Positions 24,026 through 35,450 of a DNA stretch of 64,000 nt are shown piece by piece (positions within the stretch are counted from its first letter, which is position 1; the number at the start of each line of letters is the position of its first letter). A program made the position numbers and the translations under genes. A model generated the notes under the pieces. It saw only the letters and a program-made list of their open reading frames with translations. It was not told the DNA's origin and did no database searches. The stretch spans positions 81,915,094-81,979,093 of the forward strand of contig OY754337.1 in NCBI GenBank assembly GCA_963573305.1, read 5' to 3'. The DNA is from Pyrrhosoma nymphula (Eukaryota; Arthropoda; Insecta; Odonata; Coenagrionidae).

Positions 24026-26044
24026 TACCCTTTTGCTGAGATGCTCATATGTATTCAAATGCATGTCGTTATTCGTTGACGGCGGATTACGAGTAGATGC
24101 CATAAGTAGGAGAATAAAACCTCTCTCCTCAACTACATAGGTCAAAAATATCCCAAAAAAATGGTAAATTTAGTAAAGATTGTAAATTTATTGCAGTTCA
24201 ACATATTTTAAAAATAAGAATGGCCCTTCCTTTGTAAAGAAGATATTATATTAGTATAAACATTAAAGAGTGGCAATATTTTTGTGGCTACCAAACGGAT
24301 CTTTGGATTGAAACTTGAAACGAGTATCAGTGAATGGGATAACTCACCAAAGCAGATGATATAATGTATACTGGGGACACGCAGCAAAATTATCCTCCTA
24401 TAAGTATTAAATGCATCCCCGGCAAGGAATCAGTGGGAAAAATGAGGTTGCTGCACGGTGAAAGTCCCCATTCCGCACATTTTCACCTTGCATATTGCTT
24501 TATTTTAGGGATTTTAATTATCTGAAACTCTTCTCACTCCATTATTGATTTATATGGTCATTAATTTTTTTTTCCTTACTGCCTGGTTCGCTTTATTGAA
24601 AAATAGCTTGGGATGGAGGATCGGAATATTTGCTCCGATGATCGGACTCTCATCCTCTCGGATAAATTTTACGGGCCGAAATGCCGGGGGTTAGTGCTGT
24701 CGTCCAAGCATTCGGGACTTCCTCGCTAATTTCAAGCGGGCAAGCGTTGCTCGAAACATTCTTTTGCGAATGAACGGTAGAACTATTACAAACTAAAGGT
24801 CAGAACTAGAAACAAAAAGTTTTCGCGTGCTACGTCTTTGCACTTCCAGGGAAGCAGTGGTCGACGGAAAGCGCTTCAGTGCTGAAGTTCCGAATAATTG
24901 AGCCGCGGAACTTTCGAAGCTCTTCTCGCCCGTTGCTTCTCTTCCCACCGTAATCTCTATTCAGCGTGAGCGACTCCATTAGAGGTTAAGGCTACCATTT
25001 CCGATAGTTAGTCGAGCCTTAAGATGCTATTGGAGATTGTAGTGCATCGAATTACGATCTACAACGGCATTTCTATTTTTAAATTGTTACCTTTCGATAC
25101 ATAAATATTTGGAATAAGGATATGAATTACGTCATCACTATCAATGTTTTTTTCCGAGTTAGACATGTATTGCAACAAAATTACTTGCGAAATAATCCGC
25201 GGACGAAAGTATATAACCGTATCTTTGAAATAGATTTGGCATAATTTTTGTTTTTAACACAAATTACCTTTAAATGTAAAAATATCACCACAAGAACACA
25301 CAAAATACATCATAGCACGTATAGTACATATAGCATTTGTAATCACTGAATTTACATAATTGCATTGTCACTTAAACACACGATAAACCTTCGTTTCAAT
25401 ACTCTCGACAAATATTACATATCTTGCACAAGTGAAACTTACCCAGACAGCGCAATAACCTTGCAGCAGCATTGCAGTAACATTAACATGCATTTACTGT
25501 TTACAGTGTGGCTACTGTACACACACTTTTCTGCTGTTTTAATTATGGCTGCTGCAAACAAATTATTTTCAATAATGAACACTGAACCTGATGCAATATA
25601 ATTATTATTATAGCCATGGTAATAATAAAAAAATCAACAATAACTTGGGACATCTGTTGAATCCATCAGTAACTGAGAGATTGGATAACAACTAATAACA
25701 ACAAGAAATACAGAGGTACTCCTTGACCTCCGAGAGTTCTCATGAAGAGTACAAAACTGAAAATGAAACTGAATTGCATTTATTAGGATAAAAAGACCAG
25801 TTAAGCTATTACACTCAGAACGTAGCTTCCCGAAAACACCACTACATATCTGCTGAATGCCATAAGGCGACAGAAATAAAATATAAATAAACAAGCCATT
25901 TATACCAGAAATTCCCAATCCTATGGTAAATATCTCATAAATAGAACTGTATTATTACAAATTTACTTAATCCTCTTAACTAGTGTTAGAACAAAAATAT
26001 CACAGAAATAAAATATATGAAATTAAAATGCTAAGGAACAGTAA
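24026..26044. other. Unassigned region
   Basis: 24640-24990 is GC-richer but has no recognisable coding or SINE structure. The rest is AT-rich with short ORFs. The string ATAACCTTGCAGCAGCAT near 25456 is similar to the AACCTTGC repeats at 28.1-28.4 kb. Confidence 0.4.
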
Positions 26045-26427
26045 TAACATGACTTTTATTAAAGTCAAAAGTTATTTATTCATTACATACATTCTTATGA
26101 AGATGTAGGACTGAATAGCAAAGAAACACTGTGCAGACAGGCACTAGGCGAAGGCCTGAGTGATTAGTATTTGTGTATAATGAAAAAAACAAGAATCTTG
26201 CGCAACTTCTTGGTTGGACTGCACCTAAACTGATACTATTAATGAGAGAAATAAACCTTATCTCCACACATTTACTTCTCTTCTTCCCTCTTATTCTCCT
26301 TCCACCACACACACAATTTGCTGCTGAGATCTTCCTCCCTCACGGTCTTGGGCCTGTGCCAAACTTACACCCACTTCGAAATGAACTTCAGCTTATTTTG
26401 AAGTAGGATATGCTGCTCGAATATCAG
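26045..26427 (-). other. Possible terminal exon and 3' UTR (minus strand)
   Basis: On the minus strand a T-rich tract ends in TTATTTCTAG at 26428-26437, a good acceptor, and the exon would begin CTGATATTCG at 26427. Two AATAAA signals lie at 26075-26080 and 26055-26060. Joined directly to the candidate exon at 27487-27605, the junction codon is AGC followed at once by TGA. If another exon intervenes, a different frame gives DIRAAYPTSK and a stop. The gene is not identified. Confidence 0.3.
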
Positions 26428-26689
26428 CTAGAAATAACAAATACATTCTCAAGTTGTAACAGTTGATAATAACAGAAAGGAGAGATAACTTAAAAGGTCT
26501 TGACGTAGGCGAATCCCTATCGGATATAGTTCGGAAAGTCATATAAAAGCCTTTGTATTTTTTTTACATATAAAATAGCAGGACATATTAGACGAGTAAA
26601 ACCCCTAATTATGATTACCTACTCTCTATAGCATGGGTTCATAAGTTAAAAAATGGGATGTGTGGCTTTAAGTTTTAAACAAGTATCAC

Positions 26690-26802
26690 AAGGCCAACTA
26701 TGTTTAAATCTACAGAGTTTTTATTGGTACAACTAGTTTCAACGCTACGGCGTCATCATCAGTTGCCCATAAAAGATCTGTGGATTTAAACATAGTTGAC
26801 CT
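26690..26802 (-). repeat. Inverted repeat with best-closed hammerhead-like fold
   Basis: The arms 26690-26729 and about 26767-26802 pair over more than 30 bases (AACTATGTTTAAATC with GATTTAAACATAGTT). On the minus strand the apex reads CTGATGA (26762-26756), T, hairpin GACGC/GCGTT, GAAAC (26740-26736), then AC..GU and an A at the cleavage position. The flanks ACAGA..TTTTAT and ATAAAA..TCTGT form the closing stem I. The downstream string CTTCCACAAAGTTACGCCTGA (about 26829) matches that after the 1945-2142 repeat. It lies within the proposed intron of the minus-strand gene. Confidence 0.6.
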
Positions 26803-26845
26803 TGTCATTATTCGAAATGGACTTCCACAAAGTTACGCCTGAAAG

Positions 26846-27486
26846 GATTGAAGTATCACAAAATTAAAATAAAAAAGATTAAACAGTTCACGATTCAACC
26901 AAACATTCAACGCAAATTACAATAAAAAGTTGTTGTATTCACTGATTTTCTCCTCTATTCCACTAATTTAGTTACTACAGAAATTACACTAATTTAGTTA
27001 CCACATAAATCACCTAGTCTTAGAGATTTGCTTTTCATAAAGGCAAATGAATTCCTTTCCAAGATAGAAAATCTTGGGGCGTTATTCTCAAACGCGTGAC
27101 CACAAGACTAGAGCTCTATTGATACACAAGGGGAAGATGTGTAAGATACCTACACATTTGATTACATGACTAACCGACACACCAAAAGTTATAAGCTTTC
27201 TCCACAGATCAACACCAATAAACCGGCTTCATCCTGTACACCATGCAAAACTTGTGGTGCTATACGGAACTGGTGGAACACTTCTCTGTACATACCATAC
27301 CACAATACATGAAAATACACCGGTCAATGCAATAAAAAGTTACTGGGGGTATAGGGAAAGAAATGCTTTCAACAAATTACATGGTGAACTTAATATAAAT
27401 AGGGGCACGATTTATTAAACTGCGCTAGAGAGACGGGCTATTGTGTTCAGCGTAATAATAAGAAGTAAATAAGAAAAACAACTTAC
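26846..27486. other. Proposed intron remainder, unassigned
   Basis: On the minus strand an open stretch of about 40 codons (27240-27070) follows a TGA. I do not recognise the product, and no splice pair supports it clearly. Confidence 0.3.
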
Positions 27487-27605
27487 CTTGATTCAATAGT
27501 TTGGCAAAGTGATTTCAAAGTGTCTTCGTTGAATCCTAAAATTACTTCAGTATTCCTTGTTTCATAAACAATCAAAATAATGTTTTCACGTAAATCTAGT
27601 ATCCA
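27487..27605 (-). CDS. Candidate internal coding exon, unidentified protein
   Basis: On the minus strand this 119-base stretch is bounded by an acceptor (TGCTCATGTAACAG) and a near-ideal donor (TCAAG|GTAAGT). Only one of the three frames is open: it starts WILDLRENIILIVYETRN and ends LCQTIES, giving 39 codons plus two bases. The other two frames have stops within the first six codons. An in-frame TAA lies just upstream of the acceptor, so the exon would depend on splicing. No family is recognised, and hydrophobic/charged alternation is the only visible property. The exon may join the possible terminal exon at 26427. Alternative: chance coincidence of splice-like sites in AT-rich DNA. Confidence 0.4.
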
Positions 27606-28109
27606 CTGTTACATGAGCAGCAGAGTATAGCCAAATACTCATTTAACCAGGCAATAATTCTCCATGATAATTCTATTCCCCGCACGGCGTTACTGGCAGA
27701 ACCGCCAAAACGCAAGAAAGTTATCGTTCTTCATTTGTTATGGGCTGCGACCCGGGCCCGCATTTTTAAAAACCACAACTTTTCGTCATGATATGATCAT
27801 GATTTTCAGAATGTATGTTTTAAATTCCTTAAAATATTTGGGTCGTCATTTAGGATTCACTGGGTGTACGTGCACTTAAGGGTTGTTCGCTCAATATTTG
27901 GCGGTGGTAGCCACGATTATTCGAATGATTATTATTATCCGTGACTCGCTGAACAATAGGCTGAAACGCGCTGAACTCGCTGATTGCTCAAAACACCTAC
28001 CCGTGACATTTCGTACGTACCAATAAGACGCCATTTTCAGAACTAATTAATCGCTCGAGAGAAAATTTGCTCTCGCTGGTCGAAGGCGTACCGCTGGACC
28101 GCGAGTTAT
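27606..28109. other. Unassigned region
   Basis: It contains a short GC-richer stretch (27675-27760) and an AT-rich part. A minus-strand ATG in good context (ATCATGG, about 27663) is closed by an early stop. No other exon was found. Confidence 0.35.
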
Positions 28110-28385
28110 GGAACCTTGTGGAAACAACCTTGCTGAAACCTTAATTAACCTTGCCAACACAACGTCATTTTATCAACGTTTCCGTAGCATTACGGCTGCG
28201 TTGACGACACAAGGTTGAATTTTTGCGCATGCGCCATAAAATCTAACAGTTCGCTCCAAGAATGGGTAGAAGGAACTTTATAGAAACAACCTTGCAGAAA
28301 CCTTAATTAACCTTGCGAATACAACCTTGTTTTTTCAACCCTGCCGCAGTATTACCTCAGCATTGGCAACGTTGGCAAGGTTTTC
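28110..28385. repeat. Imperfect direct duplication with NRF1-like palindrome
   Basis: GAAACAACCTTGC.GAAACC and CTTAATTAACCTTGC occur in two units offset by about 160 bases (from about 28110 and 28272). Between them lies TGCGCATGCGCC (28224-28235), a match to the NRF1 palindrome. The unit may be a regulatory CpG patch or a transposon. No transcript is apparent. Confidence 0.45.
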
Positions 28386-29494
28386 GCAGTCTTAATGTAA
28401 TGTTGCCGTAAGCTTACGTGCCGTGTGGGTAGCGATACCGACTGTAATTGAAAATTGAATTTAAGTGCTACAGTCGGATAATTTGCTTTGCATTCTTACA
28501 GCCAAAAGAAAACGTTGATCGTTTCAAACTAAATTCCAAAATGAACTTTCGCAGCGACCAATGCTACTATTTATCATTGGTTTTTATAATGAATTTTGAA
28601 TAATTTGTGGTCCACAAAATATGTCACTCTTCAATAGTATTTTAATCGTAAGGGATATTTGTAATATTCTTCTTAATTATGCTTCAAATCACAAACCAAG
28701 AACATTGTGTAAGAACAAAACAAACCATCGGACGTATTGCACAAATGTGCCTTCAGTTGTTTTAAAAAATTACCCACAACTCCACGGAAACCGGCACTAA
28801 ACGAGGTAGCTGTACACATCGGTCATGCTTACAGTATATAAATCACGAATGGCCAGCGAGAGCAGCGTTCGTTACAATTTTTTATCGCTCACGACTTTCC
28901 TGAGAGATTATTGATCGTAGGCAACTTGAACAGATCACTAGCTAGAACATCAATCACTCATGACCTTACACTCACGATCAGATCACAAGTGGGAGTGATA
29001 GGCGTGACCGAGATCTCTCAAAAGACCGCCTTTGTCCATCACTAGTCGGAATGTGTCCACTCACGACGACGCAAGCACCTTTACGGCCGTTATTAACACT
29101 ACCCGCTAATGCGCACGCATTGAAGTTAAATCCATGGTCATATCCTCGACTGCGCCACTATCGGATATTTGTCGTTTACCTCTTTCTCTCCAAAATTTTC
29201 TTTTTTTTCTTTTATGTAGGGGTTCTCTCCAACAGCTTTCTGTCATCTCGAAAACTCCCCTGTTCTTTGGTCCTATTCATTCATTTCATATAAGATTTCT
29301 TAACCGTGCAGCACTGATATCAATTATAAAGCCACCACTGTTTCCTTCATCATTAATCCTATATTTATTCAGTTATCAACATAAATCTAGGATTTAATTG
29401 GTGAGGTCATTGTTATATCGTGTTGAGAGCAGATGGGTAGCACTTGTCAGTGTCTAGTGTCACGTATTCCTCAATAAAGTTCCAGTAGACGGAA
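28386..29494. other. AT-rich DNA without recognisable gene
   Basis: Short ORFs only (29051-29397, two overlapping frames, serine/leucine rich, not recognisable). No splice-supported exon was seen. Confidence 0.4.
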
Positions 29495-29610
29495 AAACCG
29501 TTGCGAATCTGAATTGAGAACCCTACGGTGAGACTTCACTCAGACTTGAAGCCCGGACTGTCCTAGCCTTAGACGAGCGCTGTAACCATTAACAGAACCT
29601 AACCACTTCA
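29495..29610 (-). mobile_element. tRNA-like SINE remnant
   Basis: On the minus strand AATGGTTACAGCGCTCGTCT resembles an A-box region, and GGGCTTCAAGTCTGAG, 30 bases on, resembles a degenerate B box. No acceptor stem or tail is clear, so this is tentative. Confidence 0.35.
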
Positions 29611-32547
29611 TGATTGCCGATCTGCGTTATTCACAAAGAAATATCGTAAATTTGGTACATGGTATGAATAATCGCTCTTTGTTTGCAGTTATGTCAGCGA
29701 AATTATCACTCAAGCTAATACGATCTAGTCAAACGAAGGTTATGTGGGATATAAATGCTAAACCATTTTTGCATTAGAAGAAAATGGAATATATTCTTGT
29801 ATGCATCGCATTACCGATCAGAGTTGACCTCTTCCTCTTGCGTGGTATGTCATTTATTGGCACTTGTAGTAGTACTCCATTTTAACGTGCTTCATCGGCT
29901 GAGGTCATTTTGTACGAACAGACTGCCACTTGTAATCAGGGGCAATGGCACTCTGACCAAATAGGAGGTTCGTCAATATGATTTCAATCCGAGCTCAACG
30001 ATGATTAATTTCGGTGATTCAGTCTTGAAAGGTGTTTCCAACGTTGCCGGCCGATGCCATCGTTTGATTACTCATAACCTTATTTCTATTGAATTCCTTG
30101 TTTTTTTTAGGTAACCGACGAGGATTGTTTTGGACAGCTGGACATAGGTCATTTTTGGAATGATGGAGAAAAATTTTCGCGTTGGCATCAGCTTTATTTT
30201 AACAAAATGCGCCAATTGGATAACAGTTTAACTTCCCATCCGAGAGGCGGACAATTTCCCTGGAAAAATGTCCTACAGAGTACCCACGTATGTATCGAGA
30301 TTCCAATGAAAACTTCCTTCGGGATGGGAGGCCAATATTGAAGCCACTTGAATACCTATTTCGAATAGAGTTATCAATAAAAAGTGAAGTACACGACATT
30401 TACTTTTACCTCATTGTTGGAGAACCCAGATTACACTTCTAAATAAAAGATAATAATTAATGAAGTGCTTAGCTGGAAGTGATGGCGATACTGTATTGTA
30501 TACTGTAAATTAATTAAAAGTGGTGACATATTTGAAAATAGAAAAATATCTAAAATATCTGCTGGCCTAAAAAATATTAAAAATAAAGCCCAGTGACAAA
30601 AACCCTAGATGACAGTACACGGCTCTAATTTGTTCCAGTTGACCATTAACAGCTATTTGAGTGTGAATATTTGACTGTATAAAATTGCCTCCGCAAAATC
30701 AACTGTGACTCATATCTCATTGAACTGAAAAAATCACCGATTTTTTCCGGAGTTAATGGAGTTGAAGGGCGATGAATGTATTGTACTCAGAGACGTGATA
30801 TTAATTGCATATGCAATTTGCAAAATATAAGTGCGGAAACTATATATAGGTCCGTAGGATCATTGTTTTTCCTAGTTTCCTGGATAACTAAATTTTTGTT
30901 TTCCTAAAAGTAATTCTTAAATGTAATTCATTAATGAAATGTTATGGCTTGCGTGTACCTACTTCTCTTCTCAGGTTCAGTTTCTAACATTTAATGCTGA
31001 TTTGGTATCCACCACGTCTTACGTTAGCTAATTTTCACGCATGTAAGATTTGTTAGTTGTGATACCTCAGTACCCCTAAAAACTCTTACCCTGGTAAAGT
31101 TTCTCGCATCCGGCTTACAGCTATAAATCTGGACTAGTGAGGACGTCAGTTTAAAGGAAGGAAAGAAAGAATGCTTCCCGCTGGTTCTCAACGGTAAAAT
31201 CTGAGAACGAGGAGATAAGAGTCTTTAGTTATTGCATGTGTGCCAACAGAGGTCAGATATAATATATATTCAAAGAAATATATAAAGGTTCATAAAATGA
31301 AAGGAGCTCCAAGGCCAATATCATTGTTTTGGACATATTCCCAATTCAACCCAGTTAATGGACCACGTCCGAAATGTAAATGGTAAATATTTAAGGATAT
31401 GACATGTTTATTTGGCTCTTTAAGTTAAATATACCACATTTAATATATAGGGCACTTGAATCCCGAAAATTATTATATTACTCCCATTTTTCACTTGTTA
31501 CAAACGTTGATTTTAGATTGCAGTTGCAATTGCATGGAAATAATATAAATTAATTGATTGATTTGTGTTATTACAGTTAGTTTAGATGTTACTGCTCCAC
31601 GGAAATAACCCCACTGATTATCAGAATATCTTATGGTACCAAATTCATCAGATTCTGACGTGATAGAAAGATGTTTTTCACGGGGAAATAAATTGCGTTT
31701 ACCGAAGGATATTTACTTCAACGTAACGAAGCGGGATTGACTACTCCAGATAACAAGATGACTTTTAAATATGAGAAGATCAAAGTTATTCTAATAATGA
31801 AACTTTTTTACCGACTAAGCTCTATGAATACCGTCTTACAAAAATCGTGACCACGAATTTAGATCAGTGAAAGTGTAATCATACACTGTTCGTGAACTCG
31901 TGAAGTCTATGCAATAAGGTATTTATGAATACTCGAAGGTTTATTAATCATTAAAAATTTACCAATACCTACTTCAAGACTTCCAATAATAGCATAATTA
32001 TTATTTTTTGCAATCACTAACTGCGTGAAAAAGTTCAAAGGCGTCAGAAATTTACTTTTCACTCAAGCTCTCTCTATTCGGTTTTTAATTCTCGACTCTA
32101 ACCTCAATCAAAACTTAATGCAACAGTGAAAAATGGTAGTTTGTACACCATCTACAGGTCTACTACAGTAAATGAGAAATATTTATCGAAATTATTGGTT
32201 CTTGTGACTATTTTCCCTCTCAAGCTATTCATTGATTAACTGTCGTCTGAGGGTACTTATATATTGGGGAAGTTAGTAGTATGGATTCTTTCGCAAAATG
32301 TTTCTAATACATCTTCTAATGACGACCTGACTAAAAGGCGATTTATACGTCTGATTATTCGATGTTGAAAATAGCGTTCATACGTCTTTTATTAAGTGAA
32401 ATGGCCGATTGGAAATAAAATTTGGTCATTAACGTGAAGACATTTGTGAAAAAAGATACATACTGAGAAATAAGTAGAAACTTAAATTACGTGCACCGTA
32501 AAACTCCCACTGAAAACTCATCAATCCAACGACCCAGGTTTCAGAAA
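29611..32547. other. AT-rich DNA without recognisable gene
   Basis: About 2.9 kb with no gene, SINE box or long inverted repeat that I could find. Confidence 0.45.
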
Positions 32548-32640
32548 ATCTTTCTTCTACTTCTACATCTACATCTAAAAAATACCCTGCAAGCCACCTC
32601 AAGGGTGTATGGCAGGGATGAGTATTCACCAACATGCATT
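32548..32640 (+). repeat. CTACAT-start dispersed repeat fragment
   Basis: It begins with a short CTACTTCTACATCTACATCT run, then AATACCCTGCAAGCCACCTC and GGTGTATGGCAGGG. I recognise this string as belonging to a dispersed repeat common in insect genomes, but cannot name the family with confidence. Confidence 0.4.
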
Positions 32641-33296
32641 ACACTATACCCTAAAGTTAGTGTATCTACGACTAAATGATGCACTAGCATACATCGCTAA
32701 TGCCTGTCACGTGGCGAAGCCCCACAAGCATGTTTACACCACAGATATACTACCAATGTTAAAGGGACCGTTAGTATTTATTCATATTACAACTACAAAT
32801 ACGGATAGAGATTCAAGAGCTATAGCGAAAACATACACAGCATGCTGTAAGTACTACGGATATGAGTATTAGTGAGAACTACTACTACTAAGAGCTACAC
32901 TACCTATCGACAAACTTAGCTAAAAGTCTCATTGGCAGCTGTTATGGTCTCTTATCGTTCGTGCGAAAAACTACATTTTAAATCTGTCCGTTCTACAGTC
33001 TAGTTCCATAATTTTACTCTCATTATCTGATCTACCGTAGTACGTCGGATTTCGTAAAATATTATTAACGTCGTCAGAGAATAAATCGGCCTGGAACTTA
33101 CATAATAGATTAAGTCTGAAATTTAACCGTCGCATCACTTCGGTCTGAAAGTGATTCCCATCACAGTTGTTGCAAAAGGTCAGTAAAACTAACGAAATTG
33201 TCATAACGGCCTTTAACGTATCTTGCCGATAAATATACTTCTGGTCTTCAGGTCATGAGATACACAAATTTGGAACGGAATACAAAAAGTTGTTTT
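32641..33296. other. Unassigned region
   Basis: The ORF at 32609-32872 starts inside the repeat and has no recognisable domain. CTA-rich microsatellite-like sequence lies near 32876-32900. Confidence 0.4.
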
Positions 33297-33840
33297 TAGG
33301 AGGTTTAGTGGTTTCACCCAACTTAAGGAAATTCAATTAAACTTCCTGAAAGCATTAATGATATTGTTCTAAAACTACCCGACATTTTTCAGAATGATTT
33401 GCCGCTGGTTTCTTAAGATATTTTGATCGAGAATTGGGCATGAAATTACAAGGGTTCTTATGCCGTTTCTTCTGCATCCTGAAAGTTATGTATCAATTTT
33501 AAAGTGCCTTACTCGCGGTACCAATGTCACATCGTCCGCAACGCGCACGAGGGATTTCTTCAAGCGCTCGGAGAAAAAATCTGTTATAAATTTCTCTATA
33601 GATGATATAAATTATAATACTTTGAGTAGGTAATTAGAAAAGGTTCTTTCCGATTAATAAAGCCTTGCGTTCCCATAAGAACCCGTGTAATTTCATGCCC
33701 ACTTTTGGTTCAAATATCTTAAGAAATCTGCGGCAAATAATTCTGAAAAAAAACAGAACGCTTTAAGACAACAAAAGTAGTGTTTCCAGCAAGTTTCATC
33801 AAATTCTCTCAAGTTTAGCAAAACCACCGAATCCCCTTAA
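33297..33840. mobile_element. Fold-back element with ~170-base arms
   Basis: The left arm (about 33297-33470) and right arm (about 33665-33840) are imperfect reverse complements. Shared blocks include TTTCTTAAGATATTT, GGGCATGAAATTACA and GGGTTCTTATG. The outer ends read TTTAGGAGGTTTAGTGGTTT and, inverted, TTAAGGGGATTCGGTGGTTT, consistent with decayed TTAA borders. The interior of about 190 bases includes a GC-rich patch (TCGTCCGCAACGCGCACGAG). No coding capacity. Confidence 0.65.
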
Positions 33841-33869
33841 AGATTTTACCATTTTCTTCCAGTTTAACA

Positions 33870-34494
33870 CTAGAAGGACCGGGGTTGTATGGCCACCTAG
33901 AAGGACCAATACCCGTCATTTTGACGGGTAGTAATTATTTTAAATATTTCTTCGTTAATGTTAAAATTAATTGATAACTTCATTAAATATAACCTTTTTC
34001 TTTATTTATCAATACAAATGAGTAATTTTTTACAAGTAATTTCGAGGAAGAAGCACTGCTCCCGTAAGCCTTGCGAAAGCTACTGATGCCACACTCATAT
34101 AACCTGTAAGGCCACCCACGCACGATATAACCCTTCTCTGCCTTTTCTTTCCCTAACTAAAACATCAAAAACTAAACTAACTTTCTTTAACTAAAACATC
34201 AAAAAGGCCAGACGTAATATAGTGTAGTGATTTCCTGGATAAAACACGCGTTACCGTTACAAATAAAATAGAAACGCCTAACCCATCATTTTGACAGGTG
34301 TTGGTTCTTTAAGGTAGACAGGTGGTATAACTCCATTTCTATGTGAAAAAATTAAATTATATTTTAACAGGATACGTACCATACAAAATAAATAAATGTC
34401 AGAAAAAATTAAGACGACAGAAAAAAAATTATAGGCAATATGATTAAGTAAGTAGAGGTTACCCGTCAAAATGACGGATCTGGTCCTTCTAGTG
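33870..34494. mobile_element. piggyBac-like MITE, 625 bp
   Basis: The flanks are TTAA on both sides (33866-33869 and 34495-34498). The terminal inverted repeats are CACTAGAAGGACC and GGTCCTTCTAGTG. A subterminal palindrome CCCGTCATTTTGACGGG (33912-33928) recurs inverted at the other end (CCCGTCAAAATGACGG, about 34462) and in diverged form at 34283. A second CTAGAAGGACCA lies at about 33897. TTAA plus a CNCTAGAA-type end fits piggyBac. There is no transposase, so the element is non-autonomous. Confidence 0.8.
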
Positions 34495-34599
34495 TTAAGG
34501 GGAAAGTTTCACAAGGTTGGTTGTGAATTTCATTTACGAAGGTACGATTATTTGTTCTAAAAAAATGCGATATGATCCCGGATGTTGAAAGCTCTTGTG

Positions 34600-35195
34600 C
34601 AGGGTGACACGGTGTGGTGACAGTGCCCCACGAAGCTCTAAGCGGTTGGCCGTTCTGGATCCGTGAAGAAAGACCTCCGGATGCAAGCCGCCTTTATCTG
34701 CGTTTCTCATTCTTCCTCCTCTCTCTGCGTGCAGCGGCAGTGACGAACACCAGTGCTGGAGTGGTTGAACACGTTCCAGAGAGGGCAGACGCAAAGGGGG
34801 AGGGTAAGGAATCCCTCGCCAACGGGGGACAGGGGGGGGAAGGGGGTTCTGGCGCCTCCGTGCGGCGCCTAGAGTGGCGCCTCTGGGGAGAAGAGGGGGA
34901 AGCGTGATGCGGTGGGGGCTGGAGACGACTTGATGGCAATCGATAGTGGTGAGGCGGCGTGGTGGAAGAGACTTTGGTGCGCAATGTTTCCACGCTCGCC
35001 TGCACGGGGGACGAGATCAAACCCAGGAAAGCGGCGATATGGGAAATTGAGGGAGGGAAGAGATGCGTTGCGTATATCACGGGGAAATACACACAGGCAA
35101 GCGTGCCCTGCCGCCCTCGCAAACAACGCCGGAAAAGCCAACAGTGCCAGCGCTGAAGAGGGGGAAGATAATGGTGGTGTTGGAGCCATGCAGGG
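34600..35195. other. GC-rich, CpG-containing island
   Basis: The block is strongly G-rich on the plus strand and CpG-bearing, in sharp contrast to its AT-rich surroundings. Overlapping ORFs of 86-142 codons occur in several frames on both strands. None is recognisable, as expected from GC-rich sequence with few stops. It could be a promoter/first-exon island or transposon sequence. A Penelope terminal relic follows it. Confidence 0.4.
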
Positions 35196-35298
35196 AAGGT
35201 GGGTGGACGAAGTAAAGTTTGAGGGAAGAAGAAAATCTAAGTCTTAAATCTACTATCTATATTAATCACCGATGTTTAATATATATATACATATATAA

Positions 35299-35450
35299 TC
35301 TCTTGGTAGAAATTCGCTCTCAGCGACGATACACATGTATAAATAAGGTAGCGATTCACTTTACAAACACAGAAATACGCAGAAAGGGCACTTACAAAAG
35401 AAAACTTGGACGTTTCGACGGTCAAGCGTCAAGTGGTCGGCGGTAGAATA
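35299..35450 (-). mobile_element. Diverged Penelope-like terminal repeat
   Basis: On the minus strand it follows the terminal repeat at 58911-59008 and its extension at 58101-58146, in order: GTCGAAACGT.CAAGTTTTC, TTTGT.AGTG, TTCTGTGTTTG, then CATCGTCGC.GAGAGCGA.TT and CTACCAAGA. It ends against a TATATATAC tract. The core that reads CTGACGA in the other copies is CCGACCA here, so it is decayed. Confidence 0.7.

Noticed and set aside
34694..35247. Long overlapping ORFs in the GC island as genes
   Set aside because: Open frames occur on both strands and in several frames together, as expected from GC-rich DNA. No domain is recognisable.
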